Below, piece by piece: positions 47,309 to 59,463 of a stretch of 64,000 bases of DNA. Numbering within the stretch: the first letter of the stretch is position 1; each line of letters opens with the position of its first letter. The notes below the pieces were generated by a model. It saw nothing but the letters and a program-made list of their open reading frames with translations, did not search any database and was not told where the DNA came from. A program made the position numbers and the translations under genes. Origin of the DNA: Vicia villosa (taxonomy: Eukaryota; Streptophyta; Magnoliopsida; Fabales; Fabaceae); assembly GCF_029867415.1 (NCBI RefSeq), contig NC_081183.1, positions 194,091,563 through 194,155,562 on the forward strand, given 5' to 3'.

Positions 47309-48319
47309 TAGGGGAGGCAATGAAATCCATTAACTCAATATCCATCAGATCCATCTACTAAATAATCCATCCAATCCATCTGTTATGTAAAATATTAGTT
47401 AATGGATTGGATTCAATCCATCCATTTAGACTCATGGATGAATCCAATCCATCCATTTAGACTCATGGATGAATCCAATCCATCCAACACATTATGAAAA
47501 TCCAATGGATTGTTTTTATTTTTTATTTTAAATTTAATAGATTATTTTTATTATAAAATAATACGGAATATATTTATTCAACAAATTAAAAAAAATTATT
47601 ATAAAATAATTTAAATATCTCTTAAAGTCTTACTACTCTAAATTAAATCTTCTTTATTTTGTTTATACAATTTGGTAAAGAATAGTATAGATTTGTCAAT
47701 TTAATTTATTCACATTGAAATTATAAAATTGAAACAGTAAAATAACGTTTTTACTTAATTTTAAACCTTAATGGTCTTTCTACAGACACCACATAGCTGG
47801 AGATGTATTCTTAGTAAAAATAACGAGAAGTTAACAAACGAATTTCTGGGAACGTATTTCTATTTTAAATATTTAGACTTCAGTTGGGGGTTTCGTAAAG
47901 ATCGGCTAATTTTTTGTTTTAGTTACATGAATTTACTTTGTTACTATTATAACAAATTGATTTTAACATACTTATATTAACCACTTACATCTAATCATAT
48001 CGTTTATTAAAAAATAAAAAAAATTATGTTATTAAAAGAATAATAAAAAATTTAGTTTAGAGATATTTAAAAAAGTGTAAAATTTTAAAAATCAAATAAA
48101 TTTTTGTAGAAAAATTAAATTAACTTTATGGATGGATATCCATCCATTAAAAAGTTGTTAATGGACCTGGATTGGATGGATTATATCTTTAATGGATGGA
48201 TTGGATTGGATTTTTCAAAAGAAAATTTAATGGATTGTTAATGGATTAATGGATTCATTTGATCCATCCATTATCAATCCAATTCATATTCATCCAATCC
48301 ATCCATTTTGCCACCCCTA
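47309..48319. mobile_element. Non-autonomous hAT element, 1011 bp
   Basis: The ends are TAGGGGAGGCAATGAAATCC on the left and, reversed, TAGGGGTGGCAAAATGGATG on the right, typical hAT termini. The 8-bp target duplication is TCTAAGAG (47301-47308) and TCTCAGAG (48320-48327), with one mismatch. Subterminal regions carry many ATGGATTGGAT words in both orientations. There is no transposase. Confidence 0.88.
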
Positions 48320-48419
48320 TCTCAGAGTAGCTGACGTCGACGCCGTCGTCAAGGACATGATCAGGGAGAAGTTGGCGCTGCTGGCCCGCAGTAGTTGTTT
48401 TATCCAGGTTCTAACTTTC

Positions 48420-49479
48420 CTTTCCATCTTTTATTACAATATTGTGGACAATGTTTGATTTAAGTGTGGGGAGGAACTTTATTTTTATTTTTTTGTATTT
48501 TCTTGTTTTTTAAAGTAGATTTATCGCTTTCTAGTTTCTATCATGCTGTTAGGATTTTAAATGTTGCTAGTTTAATTATGTTTAATTGAGTCATTGCATG
48601 TGTTGTCGAATCTTTATGTGTGGTTTTCTGTTGATTATTGATTTTTCCATTTTCTTTGACGATACCAAAATTATTATTTTTTTAAAATACATAGCAAACA
48701 AAGTCTGATTTGGAAAGTATATAGGATCTGAAATAAGGATAGGATAAATCAAGGAAACTTAGGAAAGTCCGACAAAATCGGTATTGTCCTAACACCTCAA
48801 GTCTCCATATTATGCAAATTAGTGAAAATCCCCCATTGAAAATTAGTCTTAAGCTTCTAGTTGTTGAAAATCCACAAAGTAGTTTTTATATCGAGTCAGG
48901 CACCATTTGTAGTCACTAAGTGGGTTGGTCGATGAATAATAAGTGAATGATTCAATTTGCAAAAAAGAATGAATAAATAAACTACAAATACGAAGTTAGG
49001 TAGCCATCACCAGGTTATTTAGTCCAATTGAAGTGGTCGAATCCTTTAAAAAAAAGGAAGAAAAATGCATCTTTGAAAATCCAAGAAAGTCAAAATTTTG
49101 AATGAAAATTTGTATGGATCATAATCACTAACAGACCGCCTGCCATGTATGATAACAGATAACGGGCCTTAATGTGACTATCATGAATTAATGTAAGAGG
49201 ACTAGAAACAGATAGGAAAACTAGACTTTCTTTCAATGGAATGATCTAACACTAGTGTACATAGGAGGGGGCTTTGTATTCACAAAAGTTGTTTGTGTTG
49301 TTACCATATCCTTGGTGTCGTATTAGTACCTACCAAGTTGATTATAATTGAACCAACTTTCATCAGCTACGTACTGATAGTTTTCATGCTTATGTGTTTA
49401 TGATTGTTGTGTTACATTTTAATGTTATTTGTTAGCTAAATTGCTTGAGGACATGCAATGATTCAAGTGTAGGGGAGTT
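48420..49479 (+). mobile_element. 3' internal fragment of a gypsy-type element
   Basis: Decayed sequence in the style of Athila/Tat 3' regions (GTGTGGGGAGG near 48463; CACTAAGTGGGTTGGT near 48916). It ends in a polypurine tract ATTCAAGTGTAGGGGAGT (49461-49478), directly before LTR start TGATAACACT at 49480. Confidence 0.55.
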
Positions 49480-49734
49480 TGATAACACTAAAACACACAG
49501 TTTATTTTGACATGATTTGCACATGTTTTAATTTCATTTTATCCCACTTTGTAGTGTTATAGTTGTAGTTTATGCATGTTTCAGGTACTTTGTGAATAGA
49601 AGTCATTTCATGAAGAAACCAGAAGAAAACGGAGCGAAATAGAGAAAAAATGGCAAAAACACACGAGTGGCTACCTCCATGGCGCCTGCCATGGCTACGC
49701 AGTAATGGATGAGTCAGGTATGCATGGAGCTCGG
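49480..49734 (+). repeat. Truncated LTR start
   Basis: Starts TGATAACACT after the polypurine tract and is cut at 49735 by the next LTR-like block. It holds a small cluster of CCATGG palindromes (49677 and 49689, around GGCGCC). Confidence 0.5.
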
Positions 49735-52200
49735 TGTAATACCATTCTAATCCCACGTATGATTTACCAATAAATTAATTAAAATAAGCCATGCAAGGGT
49801 CTCACACTTCATAAAAACATCATAAATATTCCTGCTATGTAATATGGGTTACACAATTTACGATTCAACTTCTCAAATAATACACATTCATGATGCTTAT
49901 ACAGCATCGACACTCATTTAAAAACAACATTGTTGCGGAATCATCATCATTATAAAATAAAACTCACTTTGACTCTTAAAACATTTAACTCGAAATAAAA
50001 TAAACATAGTTCGACAAATTGTCTCCAAAATAAACAACATCATAGTTTAGGCAAGTCAAACGTCAATCCCAACCCAATGTTACATGATCAGGGAAGAAAC
50101 CACTAAATAAAACAATAATAAAGGAAATATCTTCGCAACTAGTTTTCACTTACTTCAATGGAAGCTACTCCTGAGTATCTGCATGTTACCTACGTAAAGG
50201 AAACATTAAACATAAAGGGTGAGTAATCAAATACATCATATACTCACACCCTAATCATCACAGTAATTCATGCACAACTTCCATCATAAAGCTCACATAT
50301 AAATCACATAACAAATATAAGTATAGCCAAATCACATAGCATCAACAAAATTATGCAATGCCACATAGAATGTTATGCAACAACACCGAATCAATGCATG
50401 TGGAATAAATTCATGAACACACGTATTTGTTTCTCTCCCTATTCCACCGCCATATGATACAGGATCCGCCACCATAGGATATAGTTCATTCATGAACCGG
50501 AGCACATCACAAAACTCATTGCTGCCACCATAGGTAACACTTCACTAATTCCCCACCATAGGAAATTACTCCCTCTGTTCCTTTTTAAGTGTCATTTTAG
50601 AAGAATTTTTTTGTTCCTATTTAAGTGTCGTTTTATAATTTAATGTTATAATTTGTCATTTATACCCTTATTTTTTCAATAACTCCACCTCAAAATTTTC
50701 AATTAGTTATTGGAAAAAGAGAGTGTATGATTGAATTTATTTGGAAAGAGAAAAATAAATAAGGGTATAATAGAAAAAGTAACTCTAATAATCCACTATC
50801 TTGGTGGAAGAGCTTTTTGCTAAAACGACACTTAAAAAGGAACGGAGGGAGTAGTTACTCGCACTCGAACCACCACCATAGGATCGAGGCCACATCATAA
50901 TTAGAACCGAATTTTTGACAACATGGGCGCATGGACTATCAGCATGCAACAATAATAATAACACACTTATGTTCGACCTCTACTAGTCAAGTGTGTTATC
51001 GACAATATAATCATCATTAACATCATTAAGAAATAATCACAATATCAACATCAATATCAAAACCATAGCAATATCACAAACATCAACACCACAACAACAA
51101 TATCAATCTTCATCCTCATAACAAGTCATTATAACACAATATTATCACAATAGTGTAATAACTCTTCGACGGAGCATATAAACAATAAATTTCCCTAACA
51201 TATGAGACATAGATATAATACTCAAACAATTCACTCATCTATATCATTTTATTTTTCAGGGCGTTATCTTTCCAATGATTCGAACGGGACATTATTTGCA
51301 CTTACAGATCAAAAGTTATGGTCAAAACAGTTTCGATCGAAAACGTAAACAGCAGCTACCATGCTGAGCTCCCCCCTCCCTTGGGCTAAGTTCGAATGCG
51401 ACTGCATAATGCATATTTTCTGTGTTTATTTATCGTTGGAGGCCTACTGGACCTTCGATTTTGATTCCGTAAAAAATTCTAGTCTCAGAATTCGAAATAC
51501 TACAATTATGTAACAATTATAACAGCATACAATACCTATTTAGAGGTCCTAACATCATACATACATACATACTTCATGCAATCATCAATTTCATGTTTAT
51601 AACTCAAACCCTCATAACTCAAATGAAGGGAAACTTATCAACAACGAAAAGTAGAATTGTCACGTATATTGGCAACGACATTCATCATATAACAACAACA
51701 TCATCATCATTTATTTCATAACATTTATTATCAATACAAAAGAACTAAAACCTTATTCTACCATTCCCTCATATCAATCCTAATTGAGAACCATTACTCG
51801 CCCTTACCTTGTTATTCTGAGCAATTTTTTCCCCAAGCTTCTATGGATGCATTGTTCTCCTTAAGCCTACTTTTTCCCTAACACTCTTTTCCTCTTCTCA
51901 ATTTCACATACAAACATAATAATATTCTCTTTTCCCTATTTTCTCTTTTTATTATTAATAAATATTATCACAATTAGGCTTTTCATATGCCCTCACTTAT
52001 TCTCATGCAATTACCTCATTGTCCCTTACAACTCTACACTTCAAATTCATATTATTTTCCTTATTATTTTAATTACTAATAATATGAAATCATTATTTAA
52101 TTATTCTAATATATATTTTAACTCAAGGTCTTATATTCCCACCAATAATCTAATCACCACAGAAAATCACAAATATCTCATGAATAAACATAATAAATCA
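49735..52200. mobile_element. LTR-like block related to the Tekay-type LTR at 22.7-25.2 kb
   Basis: It begins TGTAATACC, like the TGTAACACC end at 22677. Near 50180 it has CTGCATGTTACCTACGTAAA, matching CTGCACGTTACCCACGTAGA near 23099 at about the same distance from the end. It is long, CA-rich and AT-rich and lacks genes. No matching right terminus is found, so the right border is approximate. A MITE is nested inside. Confidence 0.55.
50569..50851. mobile_element. Stowaway-type MITE, 283 bp
   Basis: Inverted ends CTCCCTCTGTTCCTTTTTAA / CTCCCTCCGTTCCTTTTTAA with TA on each side (50567-50568, 50852-50853). No coding capacity. It is nested in the LTR-like block. Confidence 0.9.
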
Positions 52201-52370
52201 CTAATGTTCTTGAAACTGGCCACGATGCTAAAATTAAAAAGTTGGCACCGGCCATAGTGTATGGCGCTCGCCATGCACTTCAGTTCCTTTGAAAATGCAA
52301 TAGTTTTGGCCCAGTCTTCTCCCACTCCTCCTATATTTCCTCCCACGACTTCTACATGTTTGTACCTAGC

Positions 52371-53603
52371 TGATAAGTGCCAAAATATAGTTATTTTGTG
52401 TACCGTAGTCCACAGAGATTGGTAGAGAAAAACTGTCGTTCAACTATCTCGTATTCTAAGTTTGGTTTTGGGTGTGGAAAGTAAATGCAGGAAAAATAAA
52501 TAAAAGCAAATAAACAATATATTGTAGCTTGAGAGAATTCAGTCTGGAATCGATTTCTACTCTACCCGTCGAATACATAAATTTGAAGATCTATCGCTCA
52601 ACGCTCACAATACGCATCAAAATCACTGGGCATCGCTCAAGACGCAATATCAGTGTCCATTTGTACAACACCGATGAGAGCTCAACCGTGTAATTCACAT
52701 CGACAATTTCTTCACCGACACAAACCACACGGAGGCATTAAACTCGATACCCATTATGATTATTAGCCCTTAATCTATGTATAGAGTTTAGAAACTAATA
52801 GTTATCATTCCTAATCAAGATCTATGATGTCTATTTCTACAACAACATAAAACCAAAACATTTAAGCAAAAAGAACAAGAACAACAACAACAATAATGAT
52901 TTGTAAAGCGAATATATAAACGATCCCAAGATCGACAAATGTACATACAAGAGAGGAAAAATATACATACAAACCCCGCCATTGGAATGGGTCACAGGGA
53001 ATAAGAAGAACAAATGGAAATTTCTTGAGCTTTCAAAACAATCGAAGACCACCCGCGTTCAATCGACATGATGAACCACCCAATAATGTTACTTGAATCT
53101 CTAAACTACAAAGAATGGATCAGAGCTCAACTTTGTCAAAAAAGAGATGATAACCCTAATTAAAAACAATAGTTATCTATAAATAGAAAAACAAAAATAC
53201 GCAAAGCGCTTTGCGCGGTCCAGCGCGTGTAGCGCGCGTTCACTAAAAACTTAAACTGCCCTAGAGCGGGTCACGCGATGGAGACTGTCAAAACTTCTGA
53301 AAAAGTCCCAGGCCGCGCTAAGCGCAGACCAACGCGTGTAGCGCGCTACACCAGAAAATTCTTCCTTTATTCTAAAACTTGTGTTCGCAACCGTGTCTTC
53401 GACACTTTATTCATCAAGGCTCCGAATACGCAAAAACACCTACAAAAACTATCAAACGGTATAAGAGTATAAGTATTTACATAAATTCACAACATATATA
53501 AAATTACACAAAAAACGGGGAATTATTCAAACGGTATTTACAAAAAGTATCGATAAGTTCCACAAATTACATACACAAAATAACTACATTTTGGCACTTA
53601 TCG
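52371..53603 (-). repeat. 3' LTR of a minus-strand Athila/Tat-like element
   Basis: The ends are inverted copies over about 31 bp: TGATAAGTGCCAAAATATAG on the left, and CGATAAGTGCCAAAATGTAG on the minus strand at the right. The minus-strand sequence just outside the right end is a polypurine tract (AAGTTGGGGAGAG, about 53606-53618), which fixes this as a 3' LTR. A GC-rich palindrome cluster lies at 53201-53352. Confidence 0.75.
53201..53352. repeat. GCGC palindrome cluster in the Athila-like LTR
   Basis: Words such as GCAAAGCGCTTTGC (a perfect palindrome, 53201-53214) and CGCGTGTAGCGCGC (about 53224 and 53333, about 109 bp apart). The G+C content stands out from the AT-rich LTR. Confidence 0.8.
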
Positions 53604-54391
53604 AACTCTCCCCAACTTGAATTTGTTTGTCCTCAAACAAGGCCAAACACCCAAAGAATCAAAAGTAAAAATCTAAAGAATCAAGAATCAACAAAGTTTA
53701 AAAAACGAAACAATTGCACGGTTCAAACAAAAACGCACAAACAAAGTAAACTTACCACAATCCTACAATGATAACATGAAAACGAAATGAATCCTAAGTA
53801 TAAAAATCATCGGTAGATGAAAAACACCGAAAGGTAAAGACTTTGACACACACCTAACAATCTTGCAAACAAAAAGACAAAATTATGCGTTCATCCAAAA
53901 ATAGTGTTGAAAATGCACAACACGAATCACAAGGGCTTTCAAGGTTGTAATGCGGCTCGGTTAACAAACAAGTGATAAGTCCTAAAGCAAATCGAAACAA
54001 AAACTTGCCTAAAACTAAGGGAGTAATTACTTCCATAAAGTTTCAAACAATACAATTCCAATAAAACTTTCTTCTTCATCACAAGTTGTCAAACCAAACA
54101 CAAAATTTATTAGCACAATTTTATTTCACTACTCTTTTTTATTTTTCTTTCTCAAACTTTTTCTCTTTTTTCTTTCTTTTTCTTTTCTTTTCTTTTCACA
54201 TTTTTTTTGTCATTTCTTTTCTTTTCATAACCTCAAACCAACCACAACATAAGTAAGCAAGCATCCTCTCCCCAACTTTAATTCAACCACAACATAAAAT
54301 GAATACTCCCTACTTTCTAAGACAAGGTAAAAATCCAAACTATAAATCATAGTTGAGGGTTCACGAAAACAAAGAATCAACATCCATATAC

Positions 54392-55230
54392 TGTTAGAAC
54401 AAGATTTGTTCTGATCAATATTCTTAGTTTTGATGATAACAATGTATATGAATTTTGCTTGAGATAATGTGGTACTCTAATCCTATGCAATTTCCATTTC
54501 AGGAAATATATAAAGAGTATGCACAAATTCAGCGCAAGAAGCACTGACTCAGAAGGTTCAAGTATGCAACATCAGAACAATCTCTCGCAAGACATCAGAA
54601 GATGGTCAAGTAGAATCAGAACATGGTCTATTGAAGCATCAGAAGAATTTGAGATCAGAAGCAAAAGCACTGAAGTTCTCATGGTATCACGCTAGAAGCA
54701 CTTCAAGGTCAGAAGACAAGAAGATGCTCTGCACCAAGCTGTTTGACTCTGATGATATTCAAACGTTGTTTATACAAACATCAGATCAGAAGCAAGTACA
54801 AGATGGCAGGCTATGCTGACTGACAAAAGGAACGTTAGAAGCTATTAAAGGCAACGTCAGTTAAAGCAGGAAAAGCAAGGCTCGAGGTAGTTGACAAAAG
54901 AGTGAAACATTAAATGCAATGTTGTACGAATCATGCAACGCATTAAATGCTCCCAACGGTCATCTTCTCAAACGCCTATAAATAGAAGTTCTGATGAAAA
55001 GCTGCATACACAACTTTGCGCAAACATACAGAAACGCTGTCAAATTCTAAAAGCTCTCAAACTTCATCTTCAACCTCACTTCATTACTGTTGTAATATCT
55101 TAGTGAGATTAAGCTTAAACTTTAAGAGAAATATCACAGTTGTGATTATAGCTTTTAAGAAGCATTGTAATACTCTTGTAAGAATTTGTTTACATTCATT
55201 TGTAAGAACTAGAGGAGATCAAGTTGTGAT
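54392..55230 (+). repeat. 5' LTR of the LARD, 3' portion deleted
   Basis: It matches 59464-60302 with few differences, then diverges after AAGTTGTGAT. The last roughly 294 bp of the LTR and the primer-binding site are missing. Confidence 0.9.
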
Positions 55231-55429
55231 TCTGTAACTGTTCATTCTCATAAATTAATTGCATTCTTTTTCAAATCTGCCCCTATATATTCATTTGAAA
55301 TCATAACGTTAATCTTTTTCGCTCTCATTCTCTCTCTTCTTGCATGCATTTCTGCAACCTGTTTGCCCTCTTTTCTTACCCTAAACACAAAAATAAGAAG
55401 AAACACAGTAATCTCAGTAGTGCTTTAAT

Positions 55430-58400
55430 GGCTGCTTTGTCGTCTCAAAACGTTGGTTCCTCTATTCCTCTACATCTTCAAGAAGAACAACAACAAATTG
55501 TTCCAGTTATCTCTTGCTCCATTCCCAGAAATGAGTTAGAAGTAATCTGTGAATTAACGGTGGACTTTGATAGTCTTGAAAAACACGAGTTCCATCTAAA
55601 AGAGGATATGTTGTTTCAAGGATGGACTTCTCTGTTCTCTGAGTTCTGTGGACCTGTATACCAGAACTTGTAAAGGAATTTTTGGTGCATGTTGTAGTTG
55701 CCCCTAAATCAATCTTGTCGTTTGTTCATGGAAGGTTTGTTGTTGTTACTGAGAACATCCTAAGAATGATGTTTGACCTAAGAAATCCTGAAGGTGTCTT
55801 TGAATCTGATCAGAGAACAGATTGGGATGCCGTTCTGACTGTTTTATACCCAGATGTAAAGAAAAAAAAAAGCGTGTCAAAGACATGAAGGATCTCTACA
55901 AAATCTAGACCAAGATTCTTCTAGGGTGTTTCTATCACAGAAAATCAACCCATTCCACATATTTTGTCAACAAAGAGCAGCAATATATTTTGTACTGCAT
56001 TGCCACTCAGAAGAAGGTTGATATTATCTACATAATATTCAATCATATGTGGAATGCTGTAAGGGACTCCAGAAATGCATTCAGAACGAAGAAAGGTAAT
56101 ATTATTCCTTTTGGAAGAATAATCACCAATCTTCTGATTCATACCAAGATTGTTGAAGACTTGGAAGCTCAAGGAGTTATCAAGGATCCTGTTACTGATA
56201 CAGGAAGCTGCTTGAATGCTCACACCTTGAGAAAGATGAATCTCATTCAAGCTGTTAGAGTCAATCCTCAACCTCTCCCAGGAGCAACAAGCAGAAGAAA
56301 TCCTGTTCTTGCTGAGTTTGAATCATTTTTTAGAAGTGAGCTACCAGAAGTTAGGACTAAATATCTTAACTCTCTCAAGGAAGATAAAGCCAAAGATGTC
56401 CCTGCTAAAGTTAGTCGGAAGAAAGCCTCCACTTCTAAGACTGCAGTTTCAGAAGTTGCTTCAGAGTCTGCTCAAGAAGTTGTGGTTAACAAAGAAAGAA
56501 GGACAAAGCGTAAGTTTGATCGTCCTTCTGTCAGCCAGGAAAAGGAAACTCAAGAAGAAGCTGCTGCAGTAGTTGATGAGAATGCTGCTGAAAGAGAAGT
56601 TATTGCTGAAGAAAATCAGGATGTATCAGTTGAAAATGAAAATACTGATCAAGAAGGTGCTGAGAGGAAGAAGAAGAAGAAGAAGAGAAAGTTCAAGAAA
56701 AATAAGAATGTAGAAGATGGAAAGGAAGTAGAAAAGAAGAAGAAAAAGAAAAGAAAATTAATAATAGTAGATTCGGATGAAGAAGATGAAGAGATTCCAG
56801 AAGCTGTGAATCAGCAAGAAGAAGAAAATCAAGAAGGAGTAACTCAAGAAGTTGAAGATCAAGAAGCTGCGGATGGAGAGAAAGAAAGACTGGAAAATGC
56901 CAGAAGAAGAGAAATTTCTCTTGGGAAGGCAAAGACTGTGTATGAGAAGAAGAAGAAGAAGAAGAAGAAGAAGAAGAAGAAGAAGAAGAAGAAGAAGCAG
57001 AAAAGACTTGAAGCTGAATTTGAAGCTCTTCAGAAGATGTCCAAAGGTATACATATTTCTGAACCTGTCTCTGTATCTGTTTTACATTCAGAATTTGTAC
57101 CAACAGAAGTTCCGGTTAACCCTCAACCAGAAATTCTACCAGAAACAACCCCAACAGAATCACCTCAACTCACCCATGTTCTCACACCTCCTTCTTCTCG
57201 CCAAACAACAGTTCTCATTCCTCCCTCTCCACCCACAACCAACATTGCTTCTGACCATCCCCTTGAAACCCTCATTCTTGATATCCAACCCCTTCAAACC
57301 CGCTTTCCACCTCACTCAAATATCTCCACTTCTCAACCTCCTCCTCATGCTAACTATGAACCCATTCCTTCTCCCTCACAAAATAATCCCTCTATCTCTG
57401 ACCTTCCAGATTCTGCATCACATGAGCAATTGCTTCGTGATTGCAACTACACACCCAAGCCTCGTCCTGAACCTGAGTTAGTGGTGTTAGACTCTGAGAA
57501 TGAAGCAGAATCATCTCTTTGTCTCGATAGAGATCCTTAACCCTATTTCCTTCTAAGACCAGATTTTGCCATCACCAGACTCAAATCCCGCCGGGAATTT
57601 TCTGTTGGTGTATGTTTTGAATTGTTAAATCTGAGACTGCAGACAGATTTAGAGACTTTGAAGGCAGCACATCATGCCAGGATGGATGATGTTAAACTCA
57701 GGAATCTCTGGAGGATGCTCAGAACACGGATGAACTATGAGTTCTGGAAGCTTCAGAAGATATGTGAAGCAGAAGCTCCTGGTCATCTTGGAATTCTGAG
57801 ATCCTATGAAGAATTCTGGCACAGTCCCCTTGGAGGCAGGTATTGTTTTGAAGAGAAAGCTTTTGTTGATGAACTGGCAGAAGCTTCAAAAGCTGAACAA
57901 GAAGCACACTCTTGGGAGATTGTTGTGTGGAAGCCTAAGTTTCCTGTTCCGACTGAAGATTCCCAATGGCTATTCCACTGGCTTAGGGCAAATTCTTCTG
58001 AGCAGGCTCCTACCATGGTTGTTCCTGAGGTTGTCTATCATCCAGTCGATGATGCTCCTATTCCTCCAAAGAATCTGGCTGAGATTCTTCAAGCCCTGGA
58101 GAATGGAGTTTCTGATTTTCCTACTCCAGAATATGATGAAGATGCTTCTATGGAAGAAGCTGATGCTGAGAAACAAGATGCTGAGAATCAATCTTCTGAG
58201 AAAAGTCCTGTTCCGGAAACTCAAGAAGATGTTCTTACATTGGATGCTTCTGTTGGACATGATATTCCACTGAATGCCGGTGGTGAAACTTCTGGTGAAT
58301 CCTCTCGTCTGGAGAAGACTTTGGAGGCTCTTCAACAGAATCAAGTTGTCCTTGCTTCTCGCCTGGATAAGCATGATGAAGCACATGAAGAATTCAGAGA

Positions 58401-58476
58401 CTTCATGAAGAAGCAAAATGAAAGCACTGCTGGGATTCATGACATGCTGGCCAAGATTATGTCTAAGCTAGGCTAA
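55430..58476 (+). pseudogene. Gag-like 'plant transposon protein' coding region of the LARD
   Basis: Segments in different frames join into one protein: MAALSSQNVGSSIPLHL... (55430-55673); VHVVVAPKSILSFVHGRFVVVTE (55682-55888); a broken stretch to 55990; then 55990-57540 and 57622-58476. The early part (FVHGRFVVVTENILRMMFDL, IIYIIFNHMWNAVRDSRNAF, IPFGRIITNLLIH) fits the putative plant transposon/retroelement capsid-like domain of legume LARDs. The middle is Lys/Glu-rich with a poly-Lys run from a GAA repeat. The end (LEKTLEALQQNQVVLASRLDKHDE) is coiled-coil-like. Frame breaks near 55670 and 55880 and a stop at 57538 make this copy defective. Confidence 0.65.
56944..56997 (+). repeat. (GAA)n microsatellite encoding poly-Lys
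   Basis: About 18 AAG/GAA units within the Lys-rich part of the LARD gag-like frame. Confidence 0.95.
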
Positions 58477-59463
58477 TCGTAGTCTTTGAGTCTTAGTTGT
58501 CTCTTGTTCTTGCATCTGTCTTCTTGCATTGTTTCTTGTATCTTCTGATAATTTTCTGATGAAATCAATGAATATTATCATCTTTTCTCTCATATTGTTT
58601 GTTTTTCATCTTGAATCTTTTTATGCTTTTTGATGTTATGACAAAAAGGGGGAGAAAATGTGATAAATGATCTGATTTATATTATCAGTTGCTGGGAGTA
58701 AGTCTCCACATTTCTAACAGAATTTGCAAGTTCTATGTCTTTGAGTTTTTTGCAGGATTGAAGACATTCTAAAAAGCTCAACATGAGAAGCAAAGACATA
58801 GGGAAAAGCAATTCTATATAGAAACATGCTCATGGAACTTGAAGCAAGCTGAGTACTGTGAAGCTTCATGATCAGAAGAAAGAAGGAAGAATGTTCTGAT
58901 ATTCTCGTGGCAGAATATGCTATAACATATTCTTATCCCTTATATGTTCTGATGCATTTTTTTATGTGTTCTGATACAATTTGTTTTGTGCTCTGACACA
59001 TACTATATGCTCTGATACATATTTTGTGTTCTGATTCATTCATGCTCTGACTTTTGTCGTTTAGCTTGTTCTGAAACATTTCAGGATGTAGAGATGCTCT
59101 GATGATGCTTTGGTACATTCAACAATGTTCTGATACAATCTAGCATGCAATGATTGAAGAAGAAATTCAAAGCTCTGAAGCTGTCCTATGGAAGCAAGAA
59201 GCAGAAGCTCTGAATGTTCTGAAGTTCTAAGCTTATGTGAACGTCTCAACTGAAATGAAAAATACTCAGGGAAGTCTTTTATTTATAAATTTCTTCTAGT
59301 ATTTATTTCAGGGGGAGATTATTTATCTCAGGGGGAGACATATTCACACACTATGTTTATATGCTTATGCTATAACTGTGTAATTGTCTTTAGCCGTCTG
59401 ATATTCTGATTGCAAATTCATATCATTTATATATGTTTTTGTCATCATCAAAAAGGGGGAGAT
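58477..59463 (+). other. Non-coding 3' internal region of the LARD
   Basis: No frame. GGGGGAGA words occur at about 58650, 59312 and 59331 before the true polypurine tract at 59455. Many TTCTGAT/GCTCTGAT words recur between 58930 and 59130. Confidence 0.6.

Noticed and set aside
56693..57103. Ser-rich minus-strand frame and Arg-rich plus-strand frame at the GAA repeat
   Set aside because: Other-frame readings of the (GAA)n run in the LARD.
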